From Gari tellinella (lineage: Eukaryota > Mollusca > Bivalvia > Cardiida > Psammobiidae), in NCBI GenBank assembly GCA_922989275.2, contig OV277868.1:53690216-53754215 (forward strand): 64,000 nucleotides of DNA, written 5' to 3'. Positions 43,720 to 57,142 of the stretch are shown here, piece after piece. How positions within the stretch are numbered: the stretch's first letter is position 1; the number at the start of each line of letters is the position of its first letter. Below the pieces are notes generated by a model that was not told the origin of the DNA, searched no databases, and saw only the letters and a list, made by a program, of their open reading frames with translations. A program made the position numbers and the translations under genes.

Positions 43720-44375
43720 CAGTGGAGAAAACGTTATTATTTCCAAATTAACGCGTTTACGCTAAATCTAATTTTCTCCCATTTTCGCCGATGTGGGATA
43801 GAGATATTCCCCATGTGGAATGACTCTATCCTCCATACCACGTGACGTCTTTTACTGTTTGCCCAGCTTTATCACAAGCGCTGCATGACGCGGGTAACTA
43901 AATAACGTCATTTCTTATGACGTTACTATAAACAACGTCGTGTTTGGCGGAAAAAAGGGTAGAGAAACTGCAATTATTTCGTTATTTATGTCATGTTTTA
44001 ACGTTTTAAATGGGAGAAAAAAAATCCACCATTCGTTCGGTTGATGTAGAATAGGTATTTTCTCCCCCTCGGATCAGAAAATTCACGAAGGGACTCGGCA
44101 AGCCTCGTCACTGCATGACTTTTCTGACCCTCGGGGGAGAAAATTCCTATCCTACATCAACACTCATGGTGGATTCTTATAATCCCCAGTGCAAAGAGTT
44201 TGGAGTCAGATCATACGCCGGGTAACCCGGCGTCTGATCAGGATCCAAACTCTTTGCCGTAATGGGGAAAATCAACTTTAAGAATTGGCAAAATGTTATC
44301 ATTTTCTTCATTTTATTGTAATGCGTTTGCGTTTCGTTTGCGTTTAAACGGGAGAGAATGAAGTTTTCTCCACAG
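43720..44375. mobile_element. Family B TIR element, copy 7, with a nested insert
   Basis: The ends and central hairpin are of family B, but the left half is enlarged by about 410 bp (about 43765-44180). The insert holds its own inverted repeat (ATCCACCAT...ATGGTGGAT, about 44028-44175) with TGATGTAGAATAGGTATTTT on one arm. Confidence 0.8.
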
Positions 44376-44526
44376 TATTACAGTTACAGCGACAAGAAAG
44401 AGGATATTTATACAGTATAAGCATGATTATAGAGTGCTACTACATATTATTTGCAGTTACGACCAAGAAGTAAAGTTGTGAGTTTCATTTTATACTTTCA
44501 AACTTAAATACCGTATACCTGTATCG

Positions 44527-44600
44527 GATTAGCACTTATATGACAAAATTTTGACCGGGTTATCCGGTCAAAATTTTGTCAGATATCATAAGTGCTAATC
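44527..44600. repeat. 74-nt hairpin
   Basis: GATTAGCACTTATATGACAA and its complement around ATTTTGACCGGGTTATCCGG. Unrelated to types 1 and 2. A wider inverted match (GAGTTTCAT/ATGAGAAAC) suggests a MITE. Confidence 0.75.
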
Positions 44601-44850
44601 AGTATGCTATGAGAAACCCAACATGAGTCTCCAACCTAGAGTTCCAGTTACTACAGTCAGGAATATGCATTATAACAAATATTTTCTGTATTCTAGCAGT
44701 TGGTACTTTCAGGTTTAAAGCAGGTATAGGAAGTAAGAGAGAACGCGCCTTACTCCACAGATATGCATTTTACAGTCATTATTCAGGTAGGGAAACAATT
44801 TCAGACTGGAAAATGAGCCTGTGGTTGACACTCTCAGATTAGACCAAAAC

Positions 44851-44893
44851 CAGAGACAGTGTATACACTGGGTAGGCCTATACACTGTCTCTG
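44851..44893. repeat. Short hairpin
   Basis: CAGAGACAGTGTATACACTG with complement CAGTGTATA..GTCTCTG after TAGGCC. Confidence 0.6.
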
Positions 44894-45074
44894 ACCAAAA
44901 CCGTGTACATTGTATTTCAAAATCTTAAAGTCAGTTCATGATAATTGACCCTTATATTTGATACTTTGACTACTACTCCACTGGTGTCTGTTTTTCGCTG
45001 TTGTTTCACAGGACTCTAATGTAATGTGCATGCCTTTATGTCGCGCTGGCACACGTCTTTGTATCCGAGTTTTT

Positions 45075-45240
45075 CAATGCGATTTTACGAATCGTACCTT
45101 TACCCCATCGTCTGTTTCTAGTTTTGTTGACACGTGGCTGCTTAAAGCGCATTCTGCTTTACTTTCAGCCTGCTTTAAGCTACCATGTACAAGAAAAAAA
45201 TCCGAAGATTTAGGGAAAATCCGGAGAAATGGCAGCCCTG
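45075..45240. mobile_element. Family D element, reverse orientation, truncated
   Basis: The ATGGCAGCCCTG end lies at 45229-45240; CCGGAGA and ATCCGAAG blocks and one hairpin arm remain; the other end is lost near CGATTTTACGAATCG. Confidence 0.75.
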
Positions 45241-45427
45241 GGGACTACAAGTATTAAATAATGTGTCTGATTCTCTATTAAACTAGATATCTACTTACTT
45301 AAATTCAGTAGTGATTTTAGTTTATAAGGATTTATTCGAAACATTAATTTTGTTGCTTTCATGGAGGTATGAAAAAAAAAGTCCTGGTCACACTTTTCTG
45401 TCGATAGGAGAAGAAAAAAAAGAAAAA

Positions 45428-45498
45428 GGCTCCAGAGGGGATCGAACCCTCGACCTCCTGTTTACTAGACAGGCGCTCTGCCACTGAGCTATGGAGCC
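45428..45498 (-). tRNA. tRNA-Thr (anticodon AGT)
   Basis: A 71-nt cloverleaf on the minus strand: acceptor GGCTCCA/TGGAGCC, D stem GCTC/GAGC, anticodon stem CCTGT/ACAGG with loop CTAGTAA (anticodon AGT), and T stem GAGGG/CCCTC with loop TTCGATC. A box TAGCTCAGTGG and B box GGTTCGATCC are intact. A T-rich run follows at once and would end Pol III transcription. All arms pair, so it is probably functional. Confidence 0.97.
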
Positions 45499-45499
45499 G

Positions 45500-46300
45500 T
45501 GTATGGCGTATGAGCTATACATAATCAACAGTAGACTGCATCGACTGTTTAAAAATCGATCGTCGCTGGGTCGGTAAGTCACGTGATGCATTCGTAGCGC
45601 TTGCTCCAATATTTGATTCGTTTCGTATTCTGTAAAACTACGCTGTGCAACGAAGATTTAAATTAGCAAATTAAACTATCTTAAGTGTAAAAAGTAAAAC
45701 GCCAGCCAGGTAAGTAATTATGAGTGGCTGTTTTATCGTTAAAGTTTGCATTGTCAATTTGTCATGTGTTTTCGCGACTAAATATACCGAGACACTTTCT
45801 AGACCTTAGGCTTAGACTATTTCTCCTGGTGGATTTGTTGTTTTCTAACTGTATAAACAATTGATGGAATGCTGTATTAACAGACATTGGCAAATGGATG
45901 GCCGTCCCCCTGTGACATTAACATGCATTTGGCAAATAGGCAAGAAGGCACGTGCCTACACTTTTTTCAGAAGTCTAAAAAGTAAAGAAGCCTACAAATG
46001 CAGAAAAAAGCAATGAAATTGATGTCTAAGGGGGATAGGGTGAACCCAATTTTGTTAAAAAAAGATCCATGTTAGTATGTTACCTGTATCAAACGCGGAA
46101 AAACTTCAAAAAGACCTCTGAACGTAGAGACTGATCTACAATGATTTATATTGGTGGCGGTGGAACGAATTACCCAAAACCCCACAAACCCCGGAATTAC
46201 CCAAAACCCCATCAAAAATCAACTGTAGGGGTAGTTTACAGCCACAAACCTTGAAATATCTATTAATTATGTTATTATAAGGTGATATAAGTTCAGAATA
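45500..46300. other. No gene seen downstream-strand of the tRNA
   Basis: The 5' flank of the tRNA-Thr (minus) plus unrecognised DNA; AATTACCCAAAACCCCA is repeated twice near 46168-46210. Confidence 0.5.
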
Positions 46301-46301
46301 T

Positions 46302-46388
46302 ACAAAAAAAAAAAAAAAATGAAAAGAAAATGAAAAAAAAAAAAGAAAAAAATTGAAAAAAAAAATTGATTTTTTTTTTTTTTTTTAC
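46302..46388. repeat. A-rich/T-rich tracts
   Basis: Runs of A with scattered G, then a 19-nt T run. Low complexity; no gene signal. Confidence 0.9.
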
Positions 46389-46635
46389 CCCTATTAGAAA
46401 GGGTTAAATCACACGAAAATGGAAGTGATAATGTGGAAATATAAACAGACATTACCTTCGTAGCACATTTTATATGTCCGTGTACACATTCAAACGAGAT
46501 GTTAATCCACCACAACCCCATTTATTTTCTCATCTCGACCACAAAGCCCGCTACAACTCTTTATAAATGTTTTGTTAAGCAACACACACTAAAAAATTAA
46601 AGACTTTCTTCACCGGTAACATTTGACAATCTTTG

Positions 46636-46975
46636 AAAAGTGGCGTGATGCTGCAATTTTCGTCCATTTGAGCCGATTCTTGCCTGATCCGCACCGGCCC
46701 TAGTTATTCCACCACAAACCTCATTTATTTCCACATCTCGAAAAAAACCTCTAGAAGTCTTTATTAATGTTTTGTCAAGCACCACACACCAAAACATTAT
46801 TGAATAATTCAATTTCGAATCCTGAACCCTATGACAGTCTTTAATAGCATTTACCATGACAGTGTGTGCATTTTAACTCTTGGAACACTCGTCACGTATA
46901 TATTTGTCCTTTGTAAACAGTGCACTTGTTGAAAGTACACTTGACACCAAGTAAAACGGGTAGACCCAGATCAAA
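46636..46975. repeat. Dispersed repeat P, copy 1
   Basis: GAAAAGTGGCGTGATGCTGC through AACAGTGCACTTGTTGAAAG and ACACCAAGTAAAACGGG matches 58731-59063 in the same orientation over roughly 330 bp. Function unknown. Confidence 0.8.
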
Positions 46976-47179
46976 GGGCCCTAAATATTTCGCGATGTGA
47001 TTTGGATCTGTTGTGATATATCGTTCATAGTCTCGTGAATTTTTTACAGAGTCTAGACAGCGAGAGAGAAGAGATATAATAGAGAGAGGGTCCGAGACAT
47101 AGAAAAAGAGAGATATGACAAAGGTAAGAGAAATATAGCAAAGAGAATGAAGGCTCTTCTTTCTTTTTGCTATTTTCCA

Positions 47180-47285
47180 GGGCCGGATCCAGAAAATTCT
47201 GAGTGGGGGGGCACACTTGGGGAGGGTATGGGAGGGGTGTAACCCCTCCCATAGGGGGGGTACGGGGGACCTCCCCCGAAAATTT
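47180..47285. repeat. G/C-rich hairpin repeat
   Basis: CAGGGCCGGATCCAG start, then GAGGGTATGGGAGGGGTGTA pairing with ACCCCTCCCATAGG. It resembles non-autonomous DNA elements whose ends read GGGCCGGATCCAG. Confidence 0.55.
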
Positions 47286-47901
47286 TTTAAAATTAACATC
47301 AAAATGGTGCATGCTGAGGGCATTCTAGAATGATGTAAGCATCCATATGAAACACCAAAAAAAGTGGTTTCATAAGACAGAAAGATTTAAACAGAATCTT
47401 GAGAAGAAGAAATTTCGATTCTCAGAAAGTTAGGGTCGGACATTTTTTTTTTAAATTAACACCAAAAATATACATTCTGGGGGCCATTATAAGAAGAAAG
47501 TTCAATAATTCTAACAAAGTGACTCTGGTGAGTTGCACACAATGTAGACCCTAACCAGGTGCCACATAGTAAATGTAGCATATAATATATATCTTCCCAG
47601 TTTTCAATGTTCAATGGTAGGAAACCCCATAAGAAAGCTCACTTGCTGGTGTATTTAATAGATGCAGACAAAACAATAAAGAAAGATTCATTTTACTGAT
47701 TTAATATAAACCATATAGAACATTTGCTACTTAAAGTAACAATGATAGTGTCAACAAATTATAAATACAAACCAAATATGGAATTTCTAATAAATACTTA
47801 TTTTCTTAGCTTTATGGCAAGTTTAACACAATCAACCCTAGCAAAGATTTCAGTTGTCATTTATAAACAGTATACCTGCTAAGTGTACATCTGTCCTATG
47901 C

Positions 47902-47962
47902 AAACAGAGAAGACCCTGATCAGAGGACTCCTACAAGAGCCATCTGATAAGGATTTTCTGTC
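47902..47962. repeat. Family F hairpin 1
   Basis: AGACCCTGATCAGAGGACTC with an imperfect mirror (AGCCATCTGATAAGG); degraded. Confidence 0.6.
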
Positions 47963-48187
47963 ATTTTGCAAAAAATCGTTGAAACCAACCTTAACTTGTA
48001 AAAAATGGACTTTACTAAATTTGAAATTGGAATTAACTATTAAAAGTTTCATGGGTGAATGAGTGAACTCTTTCAACACCACTAACTCTTATGGGTTGTT
48101 ATGTTTCCTTGTGGATAGTTCTTATTACCAAAACATGAACCCGTATACTTTAAATGCTGGTGTTTTAATAAATACTGGTCTAAATTA

Positions 48188-48255
48188 GAAAACAGTGCAG
48201 ACCCTGATCAGAGAGTTCCTGTAGCAGCCCTCTGATCTGGGTCGACACTGTTTTA
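48188..48255. repeat. Family F hairpin 2
   Basis: AAACAGTGCAGACCCTGATC, a GTTCCTGTAGCAG centre, and mirror CTCTGATCTGGGTCGACACT-GTTT. Type 1-like layout. Confidence 0.75.
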
Positions 48256-48837
48256 AAATGTAATGAGTATAGTTTAAACAGGTCCATGGTGTTGAAAGAT
48301 TTTAAACCTACATGTGGTTCTAGGGCATGACAGCTTATAATAAATAAATAAATAAATAACTGGCAGAAAAAGAATGGGGACTACTGCCATAATCCGGCAT
48401 GATACAGTAGAAGGCTGCCAAAAGGTGTAACCTTTTCACTGATTAGATTGATGGATAAATCCATCATAAAATGATATATTTGTATGTCAGTCCGAGTACT
48501 GAAAAGATTAAAATCCAGAATATTTGTAACTCTGGTTTTCTTGGTCCATATTGTATTCACAAAGCACCTCAGAGAGATTTTCCCCTGCCTTTACTACATT
48601 TTCAGTAACTTATGTTTAGGAAATTCCTTTAATAGGGAAATACTTTGGAGATTCATTAAATACATAATATGAAAATTAATTTCTCTCTGAACTGACTCTA
48701 ACCTGTTTTGAATTCAAATGTATCTAATTAGTGCATAACAAAAGTAACCACAACAGTTCTGATATTCCATCCAAGCCATGAGTACACTCCCCATTTACAA
48801 ACAGTGTACATGCAAAAGGTACATTTGTTCTATGCTT

Positions 48838-48900
48838 ACAGAGTTGACCCTGATCAAAGGGCCCCTGATGAGCCCTCTGATCAAGGTCTGCACTGTTTAT
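48838..48900. repeat. Family F hairpin 3
   Basis: CAGAGTTGACCCTGATCAAA with GGGCCCCTGATGAGCCC at the centre and TCAAGGTCTGCACTGTTT as mirror. A GTACATTTG..CTATGC block precedes it, as at hairpin 1. Confidence 0.72.
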
Positions 48901-49423
48901 ATATCATTTTGAAATATATTGTATATAACAAATCAAATTTTATTTGTCAAACATAGACTATACTTTATTGGAAGAAATCATTGATCAATTTGAAATTTCA
49001 GGAAAGAATACACCAGGTTCAAACAAGCAGAACTAATAGGGTGTATATTTGCAATTGTTATCTTATGTATAAACCAAATCTATTTTGAGACCATTCTTTT
49101 AAAACATCTTGAATAGACAATTGAAAGGAATGTTCACAACATAGATTTTTTTCAGGTGAAAAAAGTTCTGAAACTGTTTGCTGTATGCATTATTATATGA
49201 CTGAATATCTGTAGCCTGACAAATACAACTAGAAATATATTACTTCATTTGTCCAAAAGTACATATAAGGTTCTATACTCCTAGAAATGAACATGTGAAA
49301 TGATTGATCTAATGAACTGAAATTAATTTAATTTAATAAATTTTATAAAGGCATCTGATATGACACAATGAAACTTTTTTCTTTCATAGGAAGATTAGAG
49401 TAAGAGATATGACATTATTTATG

Positions 49424-49492
49424 CAAACAGATTAGACCCTTACAAGACAGTTTGTACTGGAGGTGCCTGGTCAGGGTCTACTCTGTTTGCAA
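49424..49492. repeat. Family F hairpin 4 (degenerate)
   Basis: CAAACAGATTAGACCCTTAC and TGGTCAGGGTCTACTCTGTT with an eroded middle. Just downstream of the hAT-derived gene's stop codon. Confidence 0.6.
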
Positions 49493-49535
49493 CTATCTAA
49501 CAATAACTTCTGAGCTGAAACATTTGATTATTTCT

Positions 49536-50317
49536 TCACTCTTCTCCACGTGAGGGTTCTTCCTCGTTGCTCCATCCTTCATGTAGTATATCTGGCAGCC
49601 TCAGCCTTCTTTGGTTCCTCCTGGCGAAGCTTGCCACAACTGCATTTATATCTATTTCCACATCTCTATGCACTGACATGAGACAGAGTCCTGTCAGACG
49701 ATCTTCTCCCATCGTTGATCTTGAACTAGTTTTTACGTTGCCTAGGGTGGAAATGCTACGTTCACACTCACAGCTGGTGACGGGGTATGTTGCAGCAATT
49801 TTCAATATTGTTTTTATGTTTGGAAACATCTGGCTGTGGCAGGCTTTTAATGCTGAACCTAAAGTTGTAGGTGGATTAGGGTGATTAGCCCACTTCCTCT
49901 GCCAACATTCGATGTCTGCTTGCAAGGACCCTGGGGATGGCAAGTCATCATGGAAATAATCCAAGGAGGAAAGGTCCAGCGCTGGATCTACAGGGGGGAT
50001 GAGAAGCAGGGCTGTGGCGGCTCTCTCATGAAGTCTTGTAAACCTGTCTTCAAATTGCTGGATCAGGTGGTCCAGAAACGGGATTGTTAAAATCCTTTTG
50101 AAGTATTCTTCGGGAGTACTGGCTGGAAGGTTGTTCCTTTGTGTTTGTCTGCCACAACGTCTTGGAAGTGCTGGTATAATCCCCACTTGCTCTGCAACCG
50201 ACACTGCCTCGGTGAATAGCTGGGTGTGGAAGGCATCCACAGAGGTACGCTTGTCCCTAAGTGTCTCGTGGACATGCCTGACATTTCTCAGGGCCTCAAC
50301 AACATCAAGTGATCTAC
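49536..50317 (-). CDS. hAT-derived gene exon 6: C-terminal dimerisation region
   Basis: The acceptor is TTTTTTTTCAG. The exon starts GRSLDVVEALRNV, continuing LQ from exon 5. It holds YPVTSCECERSISTLGNVKT and RSTMGEDRLTGLCLMSVHRD, the conserved hAT C-terminal block with the catalytic Glu, and ends SNEEEPSRGEE then stop. An opposite-strand open frame here is a shadow. Confidence 0.92.
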
Positions 50318-53300
50318 CTGAAAAAAAACAAGATGTGTTTGAGAAAAAAGAAAATGCCCCTGGTGTGACCATGACCTATAAATGACCTTGTCATTCTCCA
50401 GAAACGACTCAAGTTGTACTGAGCTCAAGACTTTCTACAATGTAATACACATGCACAATATAAAGTCTGCAGGATAATGGATGAGGCTTTGATGCAATAA
50501 GGTTTTTACTTCTTGATATTTTATAGAATTGGGTATGGGCAATTTTTATTGGTAATGGACAATTTTCCTATTTGGGTATTATTCATATTCTGATTAGGTA
50601 TTCAAAAATGTATTTACTTTCATTCCATTTCTTTCCTTTTTGTTACTCCAAATTGTGAACATCAATTGCTTTTTCAGACAGACACACATACACAGACAGA
50701 CCAAAAACCATGCCACAAAAGACAACAGCAAATATCATAAGACACCTTTTTAAACCGATCTTATTACATAAGGGTTATGTAAATATTTACTTAAAATAAG
50801 CTTCAAATTAAAAGTGAAATGTTAATTCCTTTACGCAACATAAGTGCTTTAAAGCCTCAGCAAACAAAGTAAGTAGACCATGATGAGACAGCCCCTTAAC
50901 TCATTACGCAATCCAGTGAAATATCTTGCCTTAAACAATGCTTCCATTTATCTATTACGCATTTAAGTGTAACAACTTGTCAATGTTTTATGGCTGGAAA
51001 TTTTATGACAGGGCTCATATGATATAAGACAATACATCAACATACCCTGTAGTACAATGCTGAGGGCCTTGATATAGGAGAGGCAACGCAGAACCACCAC
51101 CAGGGTAACAATGAACTGGAATGTTGTGATGGCGTGCAGGAGTCCATTTGTATCGGTCACTGCATCTGGGCGCTTCTCAGTCTCCAGGATTGTGTTAAGG
51201 GTATCAACAACAGCTGGTAAAAAGTCCAGAAACACCTCAAAAGCATCGTGACGCTGGACCCATCGTGTGCGACAAAGTTCCTTCAGTTTTTGCCTCTTAG
51301 TGATGTTCTCCGTTTGCTCTAGCTCTTGGGTAAGGAACGTCTGCCTCTTGCTTGAATTGTTGAAGTAACGGCAACACTGAAGAAATGGTAAGTTTAATTT
51401 AATAATCAGGCCTGGTTTGAGATTTCCAACATAAGTACATTGCAACAAGAGTACCTAGAAGTCACAAAATATTCATGTCAAATGAGTGCCAGTTGAAAGG
51501 CCATTATTACATTAAAATACAGGGTGGTTTCATGATTCCATTCCACGGCCAACAAGAATTCAGGTGTTGAATACTATACTCCTCCTTGATGTACTTGTAC
51601 GGTTATTAATTTTATGTAAAGGGGTATAACTACTTCAATGGCAAGCCACATTTATAGGTATTGTGCACTTCAACCCATCTCAAAAAAAAACTTTAACACA
51701 TTTATCTTTACTGTTCTTGGAGTTACATATCTGTGTTATTCTTTTATAACCAATTTGTAACTAGTTGGGACATGTGATGTTTTAACAATGTTTGAGTGGT
51801 TGGTATAGTGAAGTTTGTATCATAACAAGAGCATACCTGATCTGCAATACCCATCATGTTGCTGACTTCCTTTACATCACAGGCCGCTACAATGCATCTG
51901 TTCAGAAGATGTGACGAGCACCAGAAAGACAGGGCCTTTGGGTACTGCTGCTGAATTCTAGCTGCCACTCCCTTGACTTTACCCATCATATTTCCTGAAA
52001 TATATAACAGTTAAACAATGATTTTACTCACAAAACATGCCAGTGATGTAGCAATAGTGTAGATCATAATCAAACTGCTCCCACATTAGTAGTATTTAGA
52101 ACAGTATGGACCCTGAGCAAAAGTCACACTGGTCTGGATCTACACTTTTTTCTGGTTTGGGTAATTTCTGACAAAAGCATGCTATGAATGATTATAAATA
52201 TATTTCTGAAGTGAAGTTTCCAAGTACATGCATTTAGAGTCTGCATTAATTACTAGCTGTAAATGCATGGAACTTGTGTGCAAATTATGGCAAAGCCATC
52301 TCATCCTGTCTAGAAAGGCCCAAACAAACTCATACTCAAACGCATTTTCAAATCAAACACGAAAAGCTTCACTGATTCTTTACCTTGACAGAACTACTGT
52401 AATGAACTAGTGCAGCACTAATTTTTACCTGATTGGGTGTACCACCAAAATAGATCAGGAAATGTCTTAATCGTAATATATTACAAACCTGCTCCATCAT
52501 AACACTGGCTTCTCAGTTTGTTTGGATCCAGTTTCAGTCTGTGCAGAGTAGACAGAATCTCTGTTGATAGAGCCTCCCCACTGGTGTCACCACTGACATC
52601 CTGCAGAGCCATGAACTTCTCTTGGATTTCATCTAAAGAGTGCAAAATGAGAGAAATTCATTAACCCATTACCTCTACAGAGCCTCTTTGTAGTTTTGAA
52701 GGTGGGTGTCCACTTAAAGCGGGTTGAAAGTAAAGCAGAAATTAGGCACATTCTGCTTTACTTGCAACCTGCTTTAAACTACCATATGCTAGGATAAACT
52801 ATATAGGAAATATTTCTTACGATGATTCCTGACTGTACAAATTGGAACTATTTTCTTCAGTGGATGAATTTATAAATTAAAGGTATACAAAGGCGTACTT
52901 ATTGGGTAATGTGTTAGTTAACATTAAAATAGGATTATACTTGAATAACTTGGTACTATTTATGGACCATGAAATAAGATCATGAGACAGATATGTCTTA
53001 ACCAGTCTACGTTTAGTCTGAACAGATGCTTGACACAGTTACTAATGACCAGAATATGGTACAAATATTTAATGGTATTTCAGACAAGTTAGGATGAAGC
53101 TTCTTAATGCAGTGTTAAAGTAATGCAGAAAGCCACAAATGAGTTTTCTGCCTTACGTTTGCACTGTATTAAGCTGCCGAATGCTTTTAGAGATGACTGT
53201 CCTTCTTAGTGTAACAGTTGCTTAAGCGTTAAGACAGCTTATGTTGTAGTAAATCTTGATCTACTCTATTTGACAAGGTGCATAATAAACATACCATTGT

Positions 53301-56300
53301 CATCTGCATATCGTACACAGATGGCCAGCTGTTCCTTGTTGGACACGTCCTGTACTTCATCAGCAGACACGCTGAACCATCCACCAGTTTTGTTTATGTC
53401 CTTTACAATGTGCTCCTGAATTTGAGTTCCAATAATGTTAATCAGTTCATTTTGTATAGTTTTTGACCTGTACGTGGCATTCTTTGGAGCGGTGCTGAAA
53501 TGTTCCTTCAGATTGACATCCCCACTTTCAATCCTGAAGTTGAGTAACGCTTGAAAATTTCCAGTATTCTTCTCAGAGTTCAGGTACTTGGAATCATCCC
53601 GGACCCCACGCAAAGCCAAGTTTTGTCTGCCACACAGCAATACAGTTTTTGTCACTGATTCAAGCACTTCTGCATTTTTCTTCTCTCTCTCTCTAAGACC
53701 CTTGTCCATCACAAGCTGTACATTTGTTTGATTGTTCATGTTGTTTAGAAACTGTTCACTGAACACTTTGCACTGACAGTGGATGTTGTATCCTTTTCCT
53801 CCATTTTTTGCGCTTTGCATTGGTGGCACAATCCCACAAAAGTGACCATTAAATTTGGCCTTGGCATCTTTCCAGTCCCGGAATGGTTTATTTACCAGTG
53901 CACCACGTGCATCATCTGCAAAGGCAACACAGTAACGACAAAAAGCTCCATCTGTCTCCTTGCTGTACACAAGGCCTGGGTACAGGCTAAGCCAAGCTGG
54001 TACAAAGCTACGTTTCTTGGCTCCAAACTTTGTTGCTGGAAAAGTTGTTGGCAATGTCCACTCCGTGGTGAGGATTTTATATTTATCGTCATCAGAGCGT
54101 GTCAAAATCTGAGCATAGTGGCTTATGTCAGGGGTCCCACTTATGGTGGCTAGAATTGAAGGAGTGGGTGACTCTATTGCTGGGAGTGGACTGAAAAAGA
54201 CAGGTTAATTTTACAATTAGCTCAAATTGTCATTTTTATGAGGGACTTCTCAGATAAATCTATTACTCTAATATTTAAAACATTTCATTATTTCAGCAAC
54301 CAAATCCTATGGCGTGACTACTCAGTGTTTAATGCAGAAACAAGGCATCACAGATCGATCCTACTTCTTAATGAAATAGTCCTTGTTACAGAAATATACC
54401 TCTATCTCTGTTACAAGTTTCATCAACTTAGGGTAAAACAGTCCAGAGATATGCTCCGGACAAAATCGATTTTTTTTAATGAGAAAAAGGGAGATAATTC
54501 AAAATTGGGAGGTGACAGAGTTACGGTTCTTCTGTACTGCACTTCCTCCTGTCATTCTCTATCACTGTTACAAGTTACATCAACCTACGATGTACCGTTC
54601 AAGAGATATGCTCCAGACAAAAAAGTGTAACGGACGGATGGACAGACAAAGTGGCGGCTATATGCTCCCCTCCCCCAGGTTATTTATCACATCTTATGTT
54701 GAGTTAGTGTATATATGAAATATATAGTTTTATCAAAATGTATTCTAATTTATAGACAATTAGAGCTCTGACAGCATAAACAATACTGAAATAAAGCCTT
54801 TTCTAGCATATCTGAGTACACCAAGGGCAGATAACTCTTGACACAATGATCAGTTTCAATAATAATCAACCCTTTCATGAACTTATTCTTCTATAATTAT
54901 ACGGCCAAACATAATCAAAATCCATTTAAAACTGCAGTTGCTATTAGCGTGTTAACACTGTCAAATAAGCCTTTAATAACATATTTGAGTACCCCTAGGG
55001 CAAATAACTCTGTAACAAAATATCAATTGAATCTGAAACTATACTCAGCTTCAGATCTTGATGCATATAATTTTTCTGTGAAGTTTCATTAATATCCTTG
55101 AAATAGGTCAAGGTCACATGGGTAAAAAATGTCACACTGTTGGAAAGGTCTCCCCAAAGGCAATGGTTTTGAATATTAAATTTCGTTTTTAATTCACATC
55201 TTCAATTTTTCAAATTTAGTAAATACATAAAAAAAACAAGAAGGCCTTGAATGCACTGATATCCCTCACAATGATCAGATTTCAACAATAATAATGGTAC
55301 TCCTTCGAGAACTTATAGCTATAAACATTGTGTGCAAGTAAAAACCCTTGAAAACTGTATTTGCAAGAGTGTAAACAATGTTAGAAAGGAAAATTTCAGC
55401 AATTCAAGGTCAGATAACTCTTGACCAATTGGTCAAATTCCAATCATTTTTTAACTAATCTGAGACCTTATAGTCGTATACAATTTGAGCAAATTTTAAA
55501 TAGACCCCAGATAAAAAGTGTGGCCCTCTAGAGTGTAAATACTGTCAAATATTTTCAGCAATTCAAGGGTAGATAACGCTTGATCTATTCGTTTGCAATC
55601 TGAGCAAGTCTGAGAAGGATTTGATAAAAAGTGTGTTCTCTAGAGTGTAAACACCATTTCATATGGCATTTTCAGCAATTCAAAGATAAATAACTCTTAA
55701 CCTATTGATCCTATTTCAATCATAATCTAACTCATCTAAACAGTAAAACTATTATTGCTATATATAATCCAATCAACAAGATTGCAATAGCTCACCCTGA
55801 GCTAGCTCAGGTGAGCTAAAAAGCTTTCCAAAACATCCGCTGGCCGAAATGGCCTACATTCAAAACATAGAAGACCCTGATTTAATCAGATATTGTTAAT
55901 AACTTGGTGTCTAGCTTTATACCCAGGCATTTAATTTACAGGGGAGAAAGTATTATTTTTTCCCAATAAAAACGTTTACGCTAAAACTATTATTTCAATT
56001 GCAAACAGTTTGGTGTCAGATCAGATGCCCGATAACCCGGCGTCTGATCAGGCTCAAAACTGTTTGCCACACAGATTAACATGAACGGTCAGAACAAAAG
56101 AACAGTTTTTTTTTCTACGTTCTTTTGCAATGCTTTTGGGTTCCGTTTGCATTTAAACGGAAAAGAATAACGTATTCTCTACTGTATGTGCCATGCATTA
56201 TGTCAAAACATCTCTATCAACAATGCCTTACCCATTACCCCTTAGCCTGTTTCTAATTTTTAGATCCGTGACCGCTTAAAGCAGGTTGAAAGTAAAGCAG

Positions 56301-57110
56301 AATGCACCTTAAGGCCCATTCTGCTTTAATTTCAGCCTGCTTTAAGCTATTATCTGCTAGAATATAGAAAATATTTCTGGTAAATTTTATGTGGCAGTAT
56401 AAATTGGATCTATTTCTTCAGGGAAGGTGTAAAAGGCGTATTGATGGGGTAGTGGGTTAAATTTCAAAGGAATATTTGTTTTTACATAATTTGGGGTTTT
56501 ATTGTTGTGAAGTTCTGTGCTGTTTATCATCTGATGTATATAATGAAAATCATTTCAATTGGATAAAATCATATCTACTTATGGATAGAAATTATTAATT
56601 TCTTTTATTGACACAAGATTTAAGAGTCAAACAAGCAACATGCCTTAAGCATTTCTTGGTAAAAACAGTTTAACCTGCAGTGTCCAACAGTGATTCTGTG
56701 AATACCCTGATCCGATCAATTCTGCTTTTTAACTATGCGTCAAACAATGAAGACCCTGAATTAATTATAGAATTTATTAAACCGACTGCATAGCTCAGTG
56801 GTAAAGCTTCTGCTTGCAAAGTGAGAGGTTGTGTGTTCAATCTCCTGCCAGGTCAAACGAAACGAAACGACTTAAAAAATGTGTAATTAATGAATTCTCT
56901 CCTAAGTGTTCAGGATTTCTAGTTAGCATTAGACTTGTGACGGGCTGTGCTTTACTCCACAAAACACATTTCAGACGTTTTTTCACAAATTTCAGCACAC
57001 GGAAGACAAACAATCGGTGGATCCGCCACATAATGTAGAGTGTGCCCCCCCTCCCCCTTTCAAGAATCAAGAGTATGTGCCCCCCCCCCCCCCCCCTCTC
57101 CCAAATAAGA

Positions 57111-57142
<32 letters not shown>

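Noticed and set aside
45388..45609. 73-codon minus-strand frame over the tRNA
   Set aside because: Translation of the tRNA-Thr gene; the cloverleaf explains the sequence.
47902..49492. F hairpins as bacterial-type terminators or riboswitches
   Set aside because: Eukaryotic context; no T-runs or gene-end association; they fit a repeat family.
49567..50385. Plus-strand open frames opposite the hAT-derived exon 6
   Set aside because: Shadows of the minus-strand coding sequence, which has strong family motifs.
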